NCBI RefSeq assembly: GCF_023703375.1
Contig: NZ_JAMQGO010000008.1
Location: forward strand, 62,001 to 126,000
Source of the DNA: Lutimaribacter degradans
GTDB lineage: Bacteria > Pseudomonadota > Alphaproteobacteria > Rhodobacterales > Rhodobacteraceae
Direction of reading: 5' to 3'
DNA: 64,000 bases
Made by a program: the position numbers and the translations under genes. The stretch's first letter is position 1. Each line of letters begins with the position of its first letter. The notes under the pieces are model-generated. The model saw only the letters and a list, made by a program, of their open reading frames with translations, did not search any database and was not told where the DNA came from. This document shows, one piece after another, positions 43,420-52,450 of the stretch.

Positions 43420-44376
43420 TCAGCTTAGCACGATCACGACATAGCCCACGTAAAGCGCCGTCAAGATCACGCCCCAGATGCGCGTGATGTCGCGCCCCAG
43501 AAACACGAACGGAACCAGCAGGATCGATGCCCCAAGCATCACCCACAGATCGAATGTCAGGAATTCACGGTCTACCGGGATGGGTGCGACAAGCCCGGCG
43601 ATGCCGATGATCGCCAGGAGGTTGAACATGTTCGACCCGATGACATTGCCAAGCGCCACGTCCGCCTGGCGGCGCAGCGCGGCCATGACCGTCGTGGCAA
43701 GCTCGGGCAGCGAGGTGCCGACCGCCACAAGCGTCAGGCCGATTACCGTGTCGCTGATGCCGTATCGGCGCGCGATGATGCTGGCATTGTCGACCAGAAG
43801 GTCGGCGCCGAGCGGCAGCCCGACCAGCCCCAGGGCCAGAAAAACAAGGATCTGCCACCACGGCATGTCGGGGTCGGCGCCTTCCACCTCTTCTTCTTCG
43901 GTGGCGGCAATGGCGGCCTTTTCGGCGCTGCGATGGGCGCGCGCGTCGAGAAAGGCAATTGTAAGCATCGCGAACAGGGCCGCCAGCAGTATCAGCCCGG
44001 TTATCACGTTGAATTCGCCGGTAAAGGCCAGCCCGATGAACAACACCGAGGCCGCGAGCATCTGCAAATAGGTTTTGCGGCTGTCGCATTCGCTGGTGTG
44101 CATCGTGGCCATCAACGCAGGGATGCCCAGCACCATCAGGATATTCGCCGTGTTCGACCCGACCACGTTGCCCAGGGCAAGTCCCGGAACGCCCTCAAGC
44201 CCCGCCTTGACCGAAATCAGCAGTTCGGGCGCCGAGGTGCCGAAGGCCACGATGGTCAGGCTGACGATCAGCGCCGGTATGCCCACGCGCAGGCTGAGGT
44301 TCACCGCGCCTTTCACCAATGCGTCGCCTGCAAGCAGCAGGATCACCAGGCCAAGCCCAACCAGCAGCCATTCCAT
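43420..44376 (-). CDS. Calcium/sodium antiporter, YrbG type
   Basis: The product is a 318-residue cation/Ca2+ exchanger with ten hydrophobic helices in two inverted halves. Each half has the alpha-repeat: IVAFGTSAPELLISVKAG plus GNVVGSNTANILMVLG in the first, LVAVGTSLPELATTVMAAL plus GNVIGSNMFNLLAIIG in the second. The conserved Glu and Asn residues bind the ion. An acidic loop (TEEEEVEGADPD) lies between the halves. It forms a unit with the FolM-like SDR downstream and the small zinc-ribbon gene upstream. Confidence 0.93.
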   Translation of the reverse strand: MEWLLVGLGLVILLLAGDALVKGAVNLSLRVGIPALIVSLTIVAFGTSAPELLISVKAGLEGVPGLALGNVVGSNTANILMVLGIPALMATMHTSECDSRKTYLQMLAASVLFIGLAFTGEFNVITGLILLAALFAMLTIAFLDARAHRSAEKAAIAATEEEEVEGADPDMPWWQILVFLALGLVGLPLGADLLVDNASIIARRYGISDTVIGLTLVAVGTSLPELATTVMAALRRQADVALGNVIGSNMFNLLAIIGIAGLVAPIPVDREFLTFDLWVMLGASILLVPFVFLGRDITRIWGVILTALYVGYVVIVLS

Positions 44377-44379
44377 GTC

Positions 44380-44568
44380 TCAGCGTTTTCCCTTCTTGCA
44401 GGGGCAAGGCCCCTTGCCGATCCGGTAGCGGCCGCATGACGGGCAACGGGCCGATTGCAATTTCGCCTGGCCCGGAAATCGCAGTTTGCCGAACATGGCC
44501 AGCACGCCCATCGCGATCAGGAACAGGGTGACGATCTTTATAATCACGTCAGAGGCCGAAACGCGCAT
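44380..44568 (-). CDS. Small membrane protein with C-terminal zinc-ribbon-like motif
   Basis: The product is a 62-residue protein starting MRVSASDVIIKIVTLFLIAM. One transmembrane helix (about 8-27) is followed by a basic segment and a four-cysteine tail, CPSCGRYRIGKGPCPC (about 41-56), which looks like a zinc ribbon or knuckle. Similar short proteins occur in Rhodobacteraceae, from memory, without known function. Its start overlaps the S49 peptidase gene and its stop lies three bases before the antiporter start, so it is probably made from the same transcript. Confidence 0.75.
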   Translation of the reverse strand: MRVSASDVIIKIVTLFLIAMGVLAMFGKLRFPGQAKLQSARCPSCGRYRIGKGPCPCKKGKR

Positions 44569-45346
44569 AGGCCGCGCGCTCCTCAAGCCCGGCAAGGGCG
44601 TCTTGCGTCAGCGTCGCGCCCAGCCGCTGGAACAGCGACCGCTTGCGCCCATACCGGGCAAAGCGCACCTTGTCGCCGTAAAGCTCTTTCATTTTCGGCT
44701 CCAGGTGGGCCAGCCCGTCGATCAGGCCCAGTTCCCGCGCCTTGCTGCCCAGCCAAACATCGCCCGTGAACAGCTCGGTCCCTTCATCCAGCTTGTCGCC
44801 CCGACGGGTTTTCACCCAGTCGATAAAGCCGTCATGCATGTCATCCAGGATCACCCGCAGGCGGGCCACGTCCTCTTCTTTTTCGGGTTGGAACGGGTCC
44901 AGCAGCGATTTCGACTGGCCCGCGGTGTAAACCCGCCGTTCGACCCCTTGCCGCGCCAGCAGCACATGCGCGCCGAAACCCGCCGAGATCACCCCGATCG
45001 ACCCCAGGATCGAGCCATAATCGGCCCAGATATCATCGGCCGCGCAGGCCAGCCAATACCCGCCTGAGGCGGCCACATCCTCGACAAAGGCATGAACATG
45101 CACGCCCTTTTCCTCGCTCAGGCGGCGGATGCGGGCGCCGATCAGCGCCGACTGCACGGGCGAGCCGCCAGGGCTGTTGATAAGCAGCGCCACCGCCTGC
45201 GGCTTGCCGCGGCGAAAGGCCCGCTCCAGCATGGGGGCAAGGGCCTCGTCGCTCAGTTGCGCGCGCGGCCCCGATCCGATGGTGCCCGAAAGCCGAACAA
45301 CGGCCACGACAGGATCGGATTTTACAAAGGGGATGAACCGTTTCAT
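44549..45346 (-). CDS. S49 family signal-peptide-peptidase-like serine protease
   Basis: The product is a 265-residue SppA/SohB-type protease. The nucleophile Ser is in EDVAASGGYWLA (about residue 100) and the general-base Lys in YTAGQSKSLLDPF (about 150), the Ser/Lys dyad of the family. LLINSPGGSPVQS forms the oxyanion region. There is no clear N-terminal membrane anchor. The ATG at 45346 (MKRFIPFV) was chosen as the first codon of the conserved region; an open frame runs further upstream. It should degrade membrane peptides or signal peptides. Confidence 0.9.
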   Translation of the reverse strand: MKRFIPFVKSDPVVAVVRLSGTIGSGPRAQLSDEALAPMLERAFRRGKPQAVALLINSPGGSPVQSALIGARIRRLSEEKGVHVHAFVEDVAASGGYWLACAADDIWADYGSILGSIGVISAGFGAHVLLARQGVERRVYTAGQSKSLLDPFQPEKEEDVARLRVILDDMHDGFIDWVKTRRGDKLDEGTELFTGDVWLGSKARELGLIDGLAHLEPKMKELYGDKVRFARYGRKRSLFQRLGATLTQDALAGLEERAAYARFGL

Positions 45347-45425
45347 GAATGCCGATGTAGATTGCCGGTGCGCGACAAACAAGGTGCCCGCGCGCAAGCC
45401 ATGGCATTTGTTGCGTGAAAGCGTG

Positions 45426-46187
45426 TCAATCGCGCAGCCGGTAACCAGTGCGAAACATCCACCAGATGATGGCAAGGCACAGGCATGTGAACCCCGCGAT
45501 GGCCAGCAGGCTCAGCCCAACGGGCACATCCGCCAGCCCGAAAAACGACCACCGAAAGCCCGAGATCAGGTAAACCACCGGGTTGAACAATGTCACCGTC
45601 TGCCACGCCGGCGGCAGCATCGAGACCGAGTAGAACGCACCCCCCAGGAACACCAGCGGCGTCACGACCAACAGCGGGATCAATTGTAATTGCTCGAAAT
45701 TTTGTGCCCAGATGCCGATGATGAAACCGAACAGCGCGAATGACAGGCAGGTCAGCCCCATGAAGGCCAGCATCGCCAGCGGATGCGCGATCTGCAAATC
45801 CACGAACAGATGTGCCGTCGCCAGGATCACCGCCCCGATGAACAGCGACTTGGTCGCCGCCGCGCCGACATAGCCGATGGTGATCTCCAGAAAGCTGATC
45901 GGCGCCGACAGGATCTCGTAGACCGTGCCGATGAATTTCGGGAAATAGATCGCGAAACTGGCGTTCGATATGCCCTGTGTCATGATCGACAGCATGATCA
46001 GCCCCGGCACGATGAACGCACCGTAGCTGACCCCCTCGACCTGGTCGATACGGCTGCCGATGGCAGTGCCGAACACCACGAAGTAAAGCGAGGTCGACAA
46101 AACCGGCGAAACGAAGCTTTGCAGGATCGTGCGGAAAAAGCGCAGCATCTCCATGCGATAGATGGCGCCTATGGCAGTCCAGTTCAT
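45426..46187 (-). CDS. ABC-2 type exporter permease
   Basis: The product is a 253-residue membrane protein with six helices and the ABC-2 family core [31 protein letters not shown], in which the cytoplasmic coupling helix is seen. It is closest in pattern to YadH/NodJ-type permeases. Its start overlaps the stop of the ATPase gene (ATGA). The pair probably exports a lipid or hydrophobic compound; the substrate is unknown. Confidence 0.9.
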   Translation of the reverse strand: MNWTAIGAIYRMEMLRFFRTILQSFVSPVLSTSLYFVVFGTAIGSRIDQVEGVSYGAFIVPGLIMLSIMTQGISNASFAIYFPKFIGTVYEILSAPISFLEITIGYVGAAATKSLFIGAVILATAHLFVDLQIAHPLAMLAFMGLTCLSFALFGFIIGIWAQNFEQLQLIPLLVVTPLVFLGGAFYSVSMLPPAWQTVTLFNPVVYLISGFRWSFFGLADVPVGLSLLAIAGFTCLCLAIIWWMFRTGYRLRD

Positions 46188-47113
46188 GCCGTGTCCTCCG
46201 TCACCAGTCCCACGAATATTTCTTCCAGGCTCGATTGCCGGGTCGAGATGTCGCGCAACACGATCCCTGCCTCCGACAGCTCGGCCAGAAGCGCGGCAAT
46301 GCCCGTGCGCTCCCCGCGGGTATCATAATGAAACACGATCGCGCGGCCCGCATCCACAAGCTCCAATCCCTTGTCGCGGAACCGCTCGGGCAGGCTGTCG
46401 ATCGGCTCGTGCAACTCGATCCGCAGCTCTTTCCGGCCCATACGCGCCATCAGGCGGGCCTTCTCCTCGACCAGTAGGATCTGGCCCTTGGAAATAACCG
46501 CGACACGGTCGGCGATCTCTTCGGCCTCTTCGATGTAATGGGTGGTCAGGATGATGGTCACGCCGCGCGCGCGCAGCCCCTCGACCACCTCCCACATGCC
46601 ACGGCGCAGCTCCACATCCACGCCTGCTGTGGGCTCGTCCAGAAACAGCACGCGCGGCTCATGCGACAGTGCCTTGGCAATCAGCACGCGCCGTTTCATC
46701 CCGCCCGACAATTCACGGATCTGCGCGTCGCGTTTTTCCCACAGGCTCAGGCTGCGCAACACGTCCTCAAGATGTGCGTCGTTGCGCTTTTTCCCGAACA
46801 CGCCGCGCGAAAACCGCACCACGTTCCAAACCGTCTCGAAGGGCTCCAGCGCGATTTCCTGGGGCACCAGCCCGATCATGCCGCGCGCCTTGCGGTAATC
46901 GCGCGCGATATCGTGCCCGCCAACCGACACGCGCCCGCCCGTCGGCATGACCAGGCCGCAGATGATCGATATCAGCGTCGTCTTGCCCGCACCGTTCGGG
47001 CCCAGAAGTGCCAGGATCTCGCCTTCCTCGATCGTCAGGTCCACGCCCGAGAGCGCCTCGTGCCCCGAGGCATAGCGCTTCGTCAGCCCTTCGATGTGCA
47101 GAATGGATGTCAT
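46184..47113 (-). CDS. ABC exporter ATP-binding protein, YadG type
   Basis: The product is a 309-residue ATPase. Walker [10 protein letters not shown], signature [15 protein letters not shown], Walker [13 protein letters not shown] and switch [11 protein letters not shown] are intact, and a C-terminal extension of about 80 residues is typical of drug/antibiotic-type exporters. AGGAG lies seven bases before the ATG at 47113 ([10 protein letters not shown]). It is coupled to the ABC-2 permease downstream. Confidence 0.93.
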   Translation of the reverse strand: MTSILHIEGLTKRYASGHEALSGVDLTIEEGEILALLGPNGAGKTTLISIICGLVMPTGGRVSVGGHDIARDYRKARGMIGLVPQEIALEPFETVWNVVRFSRGVFGKKRNDAHLEDVLRSLSLWEKRDAQIRELSGGMKRRVLIAKALSHEPRVLFLDEPTAGVDVELRRGMWEVVEGLRARGVTIILTTHYIEEAEEIADRVAVISKGQILLVEEKARLMARMGRKELRIELHEPIDSLPERFRDKGLELVDAGRAIVFHYDTRGERTGIAALLAELSEAGIVLRDISTRQSSLEEIFVGLVTEDTA

Positions 47114-47188
47114 CGCGCATCTCCTTTTCACGGACAGCTAGCACCGGCGCGCCCGGCGCCCAACCCGCGCTCGCGCACACGCGCCCTG

Positions 47189-47304
47189 CATCTTCCTCTT
47201 GCCTCAAGTACCCCGGGGTGCTCGAGGGGCAGCGCCCCTCGATCCGCATCGCCTCGGCGATGCTGAACCGGCGCGCGGCCACGGGCCGCGCTCCGCAAGA
47301 TCAC
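47189..47304. repeat. Structured intergenic repeat, copy 1
   Basis: This stretch matches 56259-56372 over nearly its whole length (about three quarters identical by eye). It holds two hairpins: TCGAGGGGC/GCCCCTCGA (47222-47242, loop AGC) and GCGCGGCC/GGCCGCGC (47273-47291). It lies just after the CoxG-like gene, overlapping its stop, and may act as its terminator or RNA stabiliser. Confidence 0.8.
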
Positions 47305-47813
47305 GACCGGCTGGTCAGTCGCTTGAGCCAGCCCTTCTTGACCGCCTCGGGTTCTTCCTCGCTATCCTCGGCGGGGCCCTCCAGCACCTCCTGGAAGCGG
47401 GAAAAGAACTGGTCGGCCATCTTCTTGGCGAAACCGTCGATGATGCGGCTGCCCAGCTGTGCCAGCTTGCCGCCCACCTTGGCATCGACATCGTAGTAAA
47501 GACGCGTGCCGCCCTCGATCTCTTCCAGGCGTACCTTGGCACTGCCCTTGGCAAAACCGGCCGCGCCGCCTTTGCCCTCGCCCGAGAGCGTCAGGCTTTC
47601 CAGGTCCTTCATGTCCGTCAGGCTTACCATGCCCTTGAACGTGGCCTTCACCGGGCCGACCTTTTGCACCACCGTGGCCTGGAACCCGTCCTCGGGGCTG
47701 CCTGTCACTTCTTGCGCGCCGGGGACGCATTCCTGCAACACATCCGCGCTCAAAAGTGCGGCCCACACAGTTTCGCGGTCGGCGCGGATGTCCCGCTGGT
47801 CGTGCATTTCCAT
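47301..47813 (-). CDS. CoxG-like SRPBCC family protein
   Basis: The product is a 170-residue protein of the carbon monoxide dehydrogenase subunit G (CoxG) family, an SRPBCC ligand-binding fold. Recognisable parts are the start with RADRETVWAALLSADVLQECVPG, KVGPVKATFKGMVSL, and DAKVGGKLAQLGSRIIDGFAKKMADQFF. The C-terminus adds an acidic then basic tail (about 145-170) that could touch a membrane or partner. In CO oxidisers CoxG helps anchor the dehydrogenase to the membrane, but no cox genes are seen here. A role with another molybdenum hydroxylase elsewhere is possible. Confidence 0.85.
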   Translation of the reverse strand: MEMHDQRDIRADRETVWAALLSADVLQECVPGAQEVTGSPEDGFQATVVQKVGPVKATFKGMVSLTDMKDLESLTLSGEGKGGAAGFAKGSAKVRLEEIEGGTRLYYDVDAKVGGKLAQLGSRIIDGFAKKMADQFFSRFQEVLEGPAEDSEEEPEAVKKGWLKRLTSRS

Positions 47814-47925
47814 CGCTGGTCTCCCTCATTCGTCCAGTGCGCGCGACGTTAGCCCAAGCCGCGGGCTGCGGGAAGAGGTCGCTTTTGCGATAGGCGCCAC
47901 CCTGCGGGCGTGCTAGGCGGGCGAC

Positions 47926-48906
47926 ATGGGGTCGCAGATAGACAGAAACACGGCAGGCATCGTCTTCATCCTAGCCGGCGTCACCGCCATTTCGGTAAAC
48001 GACATGCTGATCAAGCAGCTGTCGGGGGGCTACCCGTTGCACCAGATGGTGTTCATCCGCTCGTCGATCGGCATCCTTTTCAGCCTGATGCTGGTCCGGT
48101 GGGAGGGCGGCTTTCACCTGCTCAAGACACGCCAGCCCAGCTTGCATCTGCTGCGTGGCGTGCTGATCGTGATCTCGAACATGACATTCTTTGCCGCGCT
48201 TGCGGTGATCCCGCTGGCCGACGCCACGGCGCTGTTTTTCGCTGCGCCCTTGATGATCACGCTGCTGTCTATTCCCATTCTCGGCGAAAAGGTGGGGCCT
48301 TGGCGCCTCGGCGCCGTGCTGGTGGGGTTCCTGGGCGTTGTCGTCATGATGAAGCCCTGGGCCGGGCAGGCCGCGCTCGGGGTGCCGCGCGTGGTGCTGT
48401 TCCTGCCGGTTCTGGCGGCGCTGACCTATGCGCTCAACCAGTTGATGACCCGGCGGCTGGGGGTGACGACATCGGCCTCGGCGCTGGCGGTCTATATCCA
48501 GGCCACCTTCATCACGGTGTCGGTGCTGTTCTACATCGTGGCGGGGGACGGTCGCTTTGCCGAAGGGGTCGAGAACGGCTCGCTGCAATTCTTGCTGCGT
48601 GCATGGGTCTGGCCCGCGCCCGACGATCGCTGGCTTTTCCTTGGGCTGGGGCTGAACTCGGCCATTGTCAGCTATTGCCTCAGCCAGGCCTACCGGATGG
48701 CCGATGCCGCCACCGTGGCACCGTTCGAATATGTGGGCCTGCCGCTGGCGGTGTTCTGGGGCTGGGCGATCTGGGCCGAGTTGCCTGATATCTGGGTCAG
48801 CCTGGGGATCGTGCTCATCATGGGCTCGGGGCTTTTCGTTTTCCTGCGCGAGTCGATGCTCAAGCGTCGGATCGCCAGCGGGCGGCGGGTGCATCGGCGG
48901 TATTGA
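47926..48906 (+). CDS. DMT superfamily transporter (EamA)
   Basis: The product is a 326-residue carrier with ten helices in two EamA repeats (about 10-145 and 160-305). Typical segments are AVIPLADATALFFAAPLMITLLS and, in the second repeat, AYRMADAATVAPFEYVGLPLAVFWGW. Such carriers export or import metabolites of unknown identity; the second-repeat pattern resembles S-adenosylmethionine-uptake-type members of Rhodobacterales, but this is weak. It is the first gene on the plus strand after the CoxG gene and lies 42 bases before pgsA. Confidence 0.88.
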   Translation: MGSQIDRNTAGIVFILAGVTAISVNDMLIKQLSGGYPLHQMVFIRSSIGILFSLMLVRWEGGFHLLKTRQPSLHLLRGVLIVISNMTFFAALAVIPLADATALFFAAPLMITLLSIPILGEKVGPWRLGAVLVGFLGVVVMMKPWAGQAALGVPRVVLFLPVLAALTYALNQLMTRRLGVTTSASALAVYIQATFITVSVLFYIVAGDGRFAEGVENGSLQFLLRAWVWPAPDDRWLFLGLGLNSAIVSYCLSQAYRMADAATVAPFEYVGLPLAVFWGWAIWAELPDIWVSLGIVLIMGSGLFVFLRESMLKRRIASGRRVHRRY

Positions 48907-48948
48907 CGGGCCTTCCCCCTGCGGCTCGAAGCGGCTAGGAAACATGCC

Positions 48949-49614
48949 ATGACATGGACGATCCCGAATATCCTGACGGTCCTGCGCCTGCTGGCCGCGC
49001 CCGGCGTGGCGGTGATGTTTTTGTATTTCACCCGCCCATATGCCGATTGGTTCGCGCTGCTGCTGTTCCTGGGCGCGGCGGTGACCGACTGGTTCGACGG
49101 TTACCTGGCGCGCGCCTGGAAACAGGAAACGAAACTGGGCGCCATGCTGGACCCGATTGCCGACAAGGCCATGGTGGTGATCGCGCTTATGGTTATCGTG
49201 GGCTATTCGTCGATGTCGCCCTGGCTTGTGCTGCCCGCGACGGTGATCCTGTTCCGCGAGGTGTTCGTTTCAGGACTGCGTGAGTTCCTGGGCGATACGG
49301 CCGGCACGTTGAAGGTGACGAAACTGGCCAAGTGGAAAACCACGTTGCAGATGGTCGCCATCGCGGTGCTTTTCGGCCAGGGGGTGTTTGAACATTACTT
49401 CGGCATGTCCACATATGGCATGGATGCCGAGATGGTTGCCGCCATCCTCGACGGGCGCGAACCGGATCTGCACGGGCTGTGGTGGAAGCTTGAGGGCATG
49501 ATCTGGGCAGGGCACATAGGCTTGGCGCTGCTTTGGATCGCGGCGGCGCTGACATTCATTACCGGGCTGGATTATTTTCGCAAAGCCATCCCGTATCTGA
49601 AGGACAGCTCATGA
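48949..49614 (+). CDS. pgsA: CDP-diacylglycerol-glycerol-3-phosphate phosphatidyltransferase
   Basis: The product is a 221-residue membrane enzyme making phosphatidylglycerol phosphate. The CDP-alcohol phosphotransferase motif is DWFDGYLAR followed by KLGAMLDPIADK. It starts MTWTIPNILTVLRLLAAP, the usual PgsA N-terminus, and has four to five helices. It overlaps moaD by four bases. The pgsA-moaD-moaE order is common in alphaproteobacteria, often behind uvrC. Confidence 0.95.
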   Translation: MTWTIPNILTVLRLLAAPGVAVMFLYFTRPYADWFALLLFLGAAVTDWFDGYLARAWKQETKLGAMLDPIADKAMVVIALMVIVGYSSMSPWLVLPATVILFREVFVSGLREFLGDTAGTLKVTKLAKWKTTLQMVAIAVLFGQGVFEHYFGMSTYGMDAEMVAAILDGREPDLHGLWWKLEGMIWAGHIGLALLWIAAALTFITGLDYFRKAIPYLKDSS

Positions 49615-49862
49615 CGATAGATATTCTCTATTTTGCCTGGGTGCGCGAACGCATCGGCCTGCCGCGCGAAACCGTCGAAACGCAAGCGGCCACCGTGGCC
49701 CAACTGGTCGAGGAATTGCGCGCCCGCGAAGACCGCTACGAGGTCGCCTTCGCCGATCTGTCCGCCCTGCGCGTGGCGGTGGACCAGGACCTGGCCGAGT
49801 TCGATGCCCCGTTGGACGGCGTGCGCGAGGTGGCATTCTTTCCGCCGATGACGGGGGGCTGA
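49611..49862 (+). CDS. moaD: Molybdopterin synthase small subunit
   Basis: The product is an 83-residue ubiquitin-like sulfur carrier. The C-terminus ends PPMTGG; the terminal Gly-Gly is thiocarboxylated and donates sulfur for molybdopterin. The start ATGA overlaps the pgsA stop, and moaE follows after four bases. Confidence 0.93.
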   Translation: MTIDILYFAWVRERIGLPRETVETQAATVAQLVEELRAREDRYEVAFADLSALRVAVDQDLAEFDAPLDGVREVAFFPPMTGG

Positions 49863-49866
49863 ACGC

Positions 49867-50310
49867 ATGGCGGTGCGCGTGCAATCCGACCCGTTCGACC
49901 TGGGGGCCGAGGCCAACGCCTTTGTCGCCGCGCAGGCGGGCGGCATGGGGGCGATCGTGACCTTCACCGGCGTCGTGCGCGACGTGGCCGGGGGCTTGCA
50001 GGCCATGGAGATCGAGCATTACCCCGGCATGACCGAGCGCGCGTTGCACAAGATCGAGGACGAAGCCCGCGACCGCTGGCAATTGGGCGACGTGTTGATC
50101 GTGCATCGCCACGGCCGGATGCAGGCGGACGAGATGATCATGATGGTCGCCACCGCCGCGCGGCACCGGGCCGATGCGTTCGAGGCGGCGCAATTCCTGA
50201 TGGATTACCTGAAATCCCGCGCGCCCTTCTGGAAGAAAGAGCATACCGGGCAGGGGGCAGACTGGGTCGCCGCGCGGGACGAGGATGAAGACGCCCTGAA
50301 ACGCTGGTAA
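49867..50310 (+). CDS. moaE: Molybdopterin synthase catalytic subunit
   Basis: The product is the 147-residue large subunit, which adds two sulfurs from MoaD to precursor Z. Motifs seen are GAIVTFTGVVRD (about 36-47), ALEIEHYPGM-like MEIEHYPGMTERAL, VLIVHRHGRMQADE, and the C-terminal RAPFWKKEHT with the catalytic lysines. It ends the pgsA-moaD-moaE operon. Confidence 0.95.
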   Translation: MAVRVQSDPFDLGAEANAFVAAQAGGMGAIVTFTGVVRDVAGGLQAMEIEHYPGMTERALHKIEDEARDRWQLGDVLIVHRHGRMQADEMIMMVATAARHRADAFEAAQFLMDYLKSRAPFWKKEHTGQGADWVAARDEDEDALKRW

Positions 50311-50494
50311 GGGCGCGGGCGCGGCCGGCGGGAACCGCGTCGCTGCACCGTGGCAGCCGTGCCAGGTCTTGTTACTTGACTTGGGGTCCGGTCTTTCGAT
50401 GACGTCGCGGCGGCCCACTTGCGCCGGGTTTGTTTCGCATCCAAACTGCCCCGAGAGGGAGATTCCGGGCGTGCGCCCAGATTGGGAGGACATC

Positions 50495-52378
50495 ATGGCC
50501 TTTGCATCCGTGCAGGATTCCATCGCCATCGAAAACGAAATGCCGTGGGCCGAGCGTGACGTGCCCACAACCCTGCATCAGATGCTGAAGCAGACGAAAG
50601 ATGCACATGGCAAGCAGGATGCCGTCACGTTCCAGTTGCTCTCGGGGCCTGATGACAAGGCCGAAACCCTGAGCTGGGACGAGCTTTACGCTCGCACCTG
50701 CCAGGCTGCCAACCTGTTCCGAAGCCTGAAGGTGGGCGAGGATGACGTGGTGGCGATGGTCATGCCCAATTGCAACGAAACCGTGCTGACCATCCTTGGC
50801 GGGGCAATCGCGGGTATCATCAACCCGATCAACCCGCTGCTGGAACCCGAACAGATCGGGGCCATCCTGCGCGAGACCAAGGCCAAGGTCGTTGTCACGC
50901 TCAAGGCGTTCCCCAAGACGGATGTTGCCCAGAAAACCGCCGAGGCGGTGCGCCATGCGCCCAATGTGCACACTGTGCTCGAGGTTGACCTCAACCGCTA
51001 CCTTACCTTCCCGAAGAACCTGATCGTGCCGCTGGTGCGCCCCAAGAACCTGGGCAATCACCACGCCGATGTTCTGGATTTCAACAAGGAAATGGCTCGG
51101 CAACCCCGCACGCTCCAATTCGCCGATGCGCAGGGTGACAGGGTGGCGGCGTATTTCCACACGGGTGGCACCACGGGGATGCCCAAGGTGGCGCAGCACC
51201 GCTATTCCGGCATCATCTATAACGGCTGGCTGGGGGGCACGCTGCTCTACACGCCCGATGACAACGTGATCTGCCCGCTGCCACTGTTCCACGTCTTTGC
51301 CTGTCACGTGATCCTGATGGCCTGCATCAAGTCTGGGGCCCACGTGGTGTTCCCCACGCCCGCAGGGTATCGCGGCGATGGTGTTTTCGACAATTTCTGG
51401 AAACTGATCGAACGCTGGAAGATCACCTTCATCATTACCGTGCCTACGGCGGTTTCGGCCCTCATGCAGCGCCCGGTTGATGCCGATGTGAGCAGCGTCA
51501 AAACCTCGTTCTCGGGGTCGGCGCCCATGCCGCTTGAACTGTTCAAGCGTTTCGAAAGCGCCACGCAGGTGACCATCGTCGAGGGTTACGGCCTGACCGA
51601 GGCCACCTGCCTTGTCAGCGTCAACCCCGTGGATGGCGAGAAAAAGGTCGGCTCGGTCGGGATCCGTTTCCCCTATACCGATATCCGCATCATGCGCGAG
51701 GTCGATGGCGAATCCGTGGAATGCGCCACCGACGAAGTGGGCGAGATCTGCGTATCGAACCCCGGCGTGAATGCGCCCGAAACCTATACCGAGCCCGACA
51801 AGAACAAGGAACTTTACTATTACGGCAAGTACCTGCGCACGGGCGACCTGGGCCGTATCGACGCCGATGGTTATCTGTGGATCACGGGTCGCGCAAAAGA
51901 CCTGATCATTCGCGGCGGTCACAATATCGACCCCGCCGAGATCGAGGATGCCCTGCTGGCGCACAAGGACGTGGCCTTTGCCGGGGCGATCGGCCAGCCC
52001 GATGCCCATGCCGGCGAAATTCCATGCGCCTACGTGGAACTGGTCGATGGCGGCACAGTGACCGGCAAGGAGTTGTACCAGCATTGCAAGATTCACGTGC
52101 ATGAACGCGCGGCCCTGCCGAAACATGTGGAAATCCTGGATGAATTGCCGAAAACGGCTGTCGGCAAGGTGTTCAAGCCCGACCTGCGCAAACGTGCGAT
52201 CACGCGTGTCTACAATGCTGCATTGGAAGAGGCCAAGCTGAACGCCCGCGTGATCGAAGTGGTGGACGACAAGAAACGCGGCCTGGTCGCGCGAGTGAAG
52301 CGCACCGGCGAGCTGCAAGATGACGAGGTAAGCCACGTGCTGGGCGGCTTCACTCGCCCATGGGAATGGGCCGAGTGA
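50495..52378 (+). CDS. Acyl-CoA synthetase (AMP-forming)
   Basis: The product is a 627-residue ANL ligase. The P-loop variant HTGGTTGMPKVAQH is near residue 225, the A5 motif EGYGLTEATC near 360, and the A8 region GRAKDLIIRGGHNIDPAEIE near 470; the C-terminal Lys is in TAVGKVFKP. It is about 70-100 residues longer than MatB-type ligases, with an extra C-terminal tail (LVARVKRTGELQDDE). It probably activates fatty or other medium acids. GGGAGGA lies before the ATG at 50495; the frame is open further upstream. It stands alone, with a 184-base upstream region. Confidence 0.9.
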   Translation: MAFASVQDSIAIENEMPWAERDVPTTLHQMLKQTKDAHGKQDAVTFQLLSGPDDKAETLSWDELYARTCQAANLFRSLKVGEDDVVAMVMPNCNETVLTILGGAIAGIINPINPLLEPEQIGAILRETKAKVVVTLKAFPKTDVAQKTAEAVRHAPNVHTVLEVDLNRYLTFPKNLIVPLVRPKNLGNHHADVLDFNKEMARQPRTLQFADAQGDRVAAYFHTGGTTGMPKVAQHRYSGIIYNGWLGGTLLYTPDDNVICPLPLFHVFACHVILMACIKSGAHVVFPTPAGYRGDGVFDNFWKLIERWKITFIITVPTAVSALMQRPVDADVSSVKTSFSGSAPMPLELFKRFESATQVTIVEGYGLTEATCLVSVNPVDGEKKVGSVGIRFPYTDIRIMREVDGESVECATDEVGEICVSNPGVNAPETYTEPDKNKELYYYGKYLRTGDLGRIDADGYLWITGRAKDLIIRGGHNIDPAEIEDALLAHKDVAFAGAIGQPDAHAGEIPCAYVELVDGGTVTGKELYQHCKIHVHERAALPKHVEILDELPKTAVGKVFKPDLRKRAITRVYNAALEEAKLNARVIEVVDDKKRGLVARVKRTGELQDDEVSHVLGGFTRPWEWAE

Positions 52379-52450
52379 CATTGCCATGATTGCGCGGCCG
52401 GATGGCCGCGTCATTGGCCCCGCGCGGGGCCACAGCCTGGCCAACTTGGT

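Noticed and set aside
50372..52444. 690-codon open frame opposite the acyl-CoA synthetase
   Set aside because: The plus strand encodes a full ligase with all motifs; the reverse translation has no known domain.
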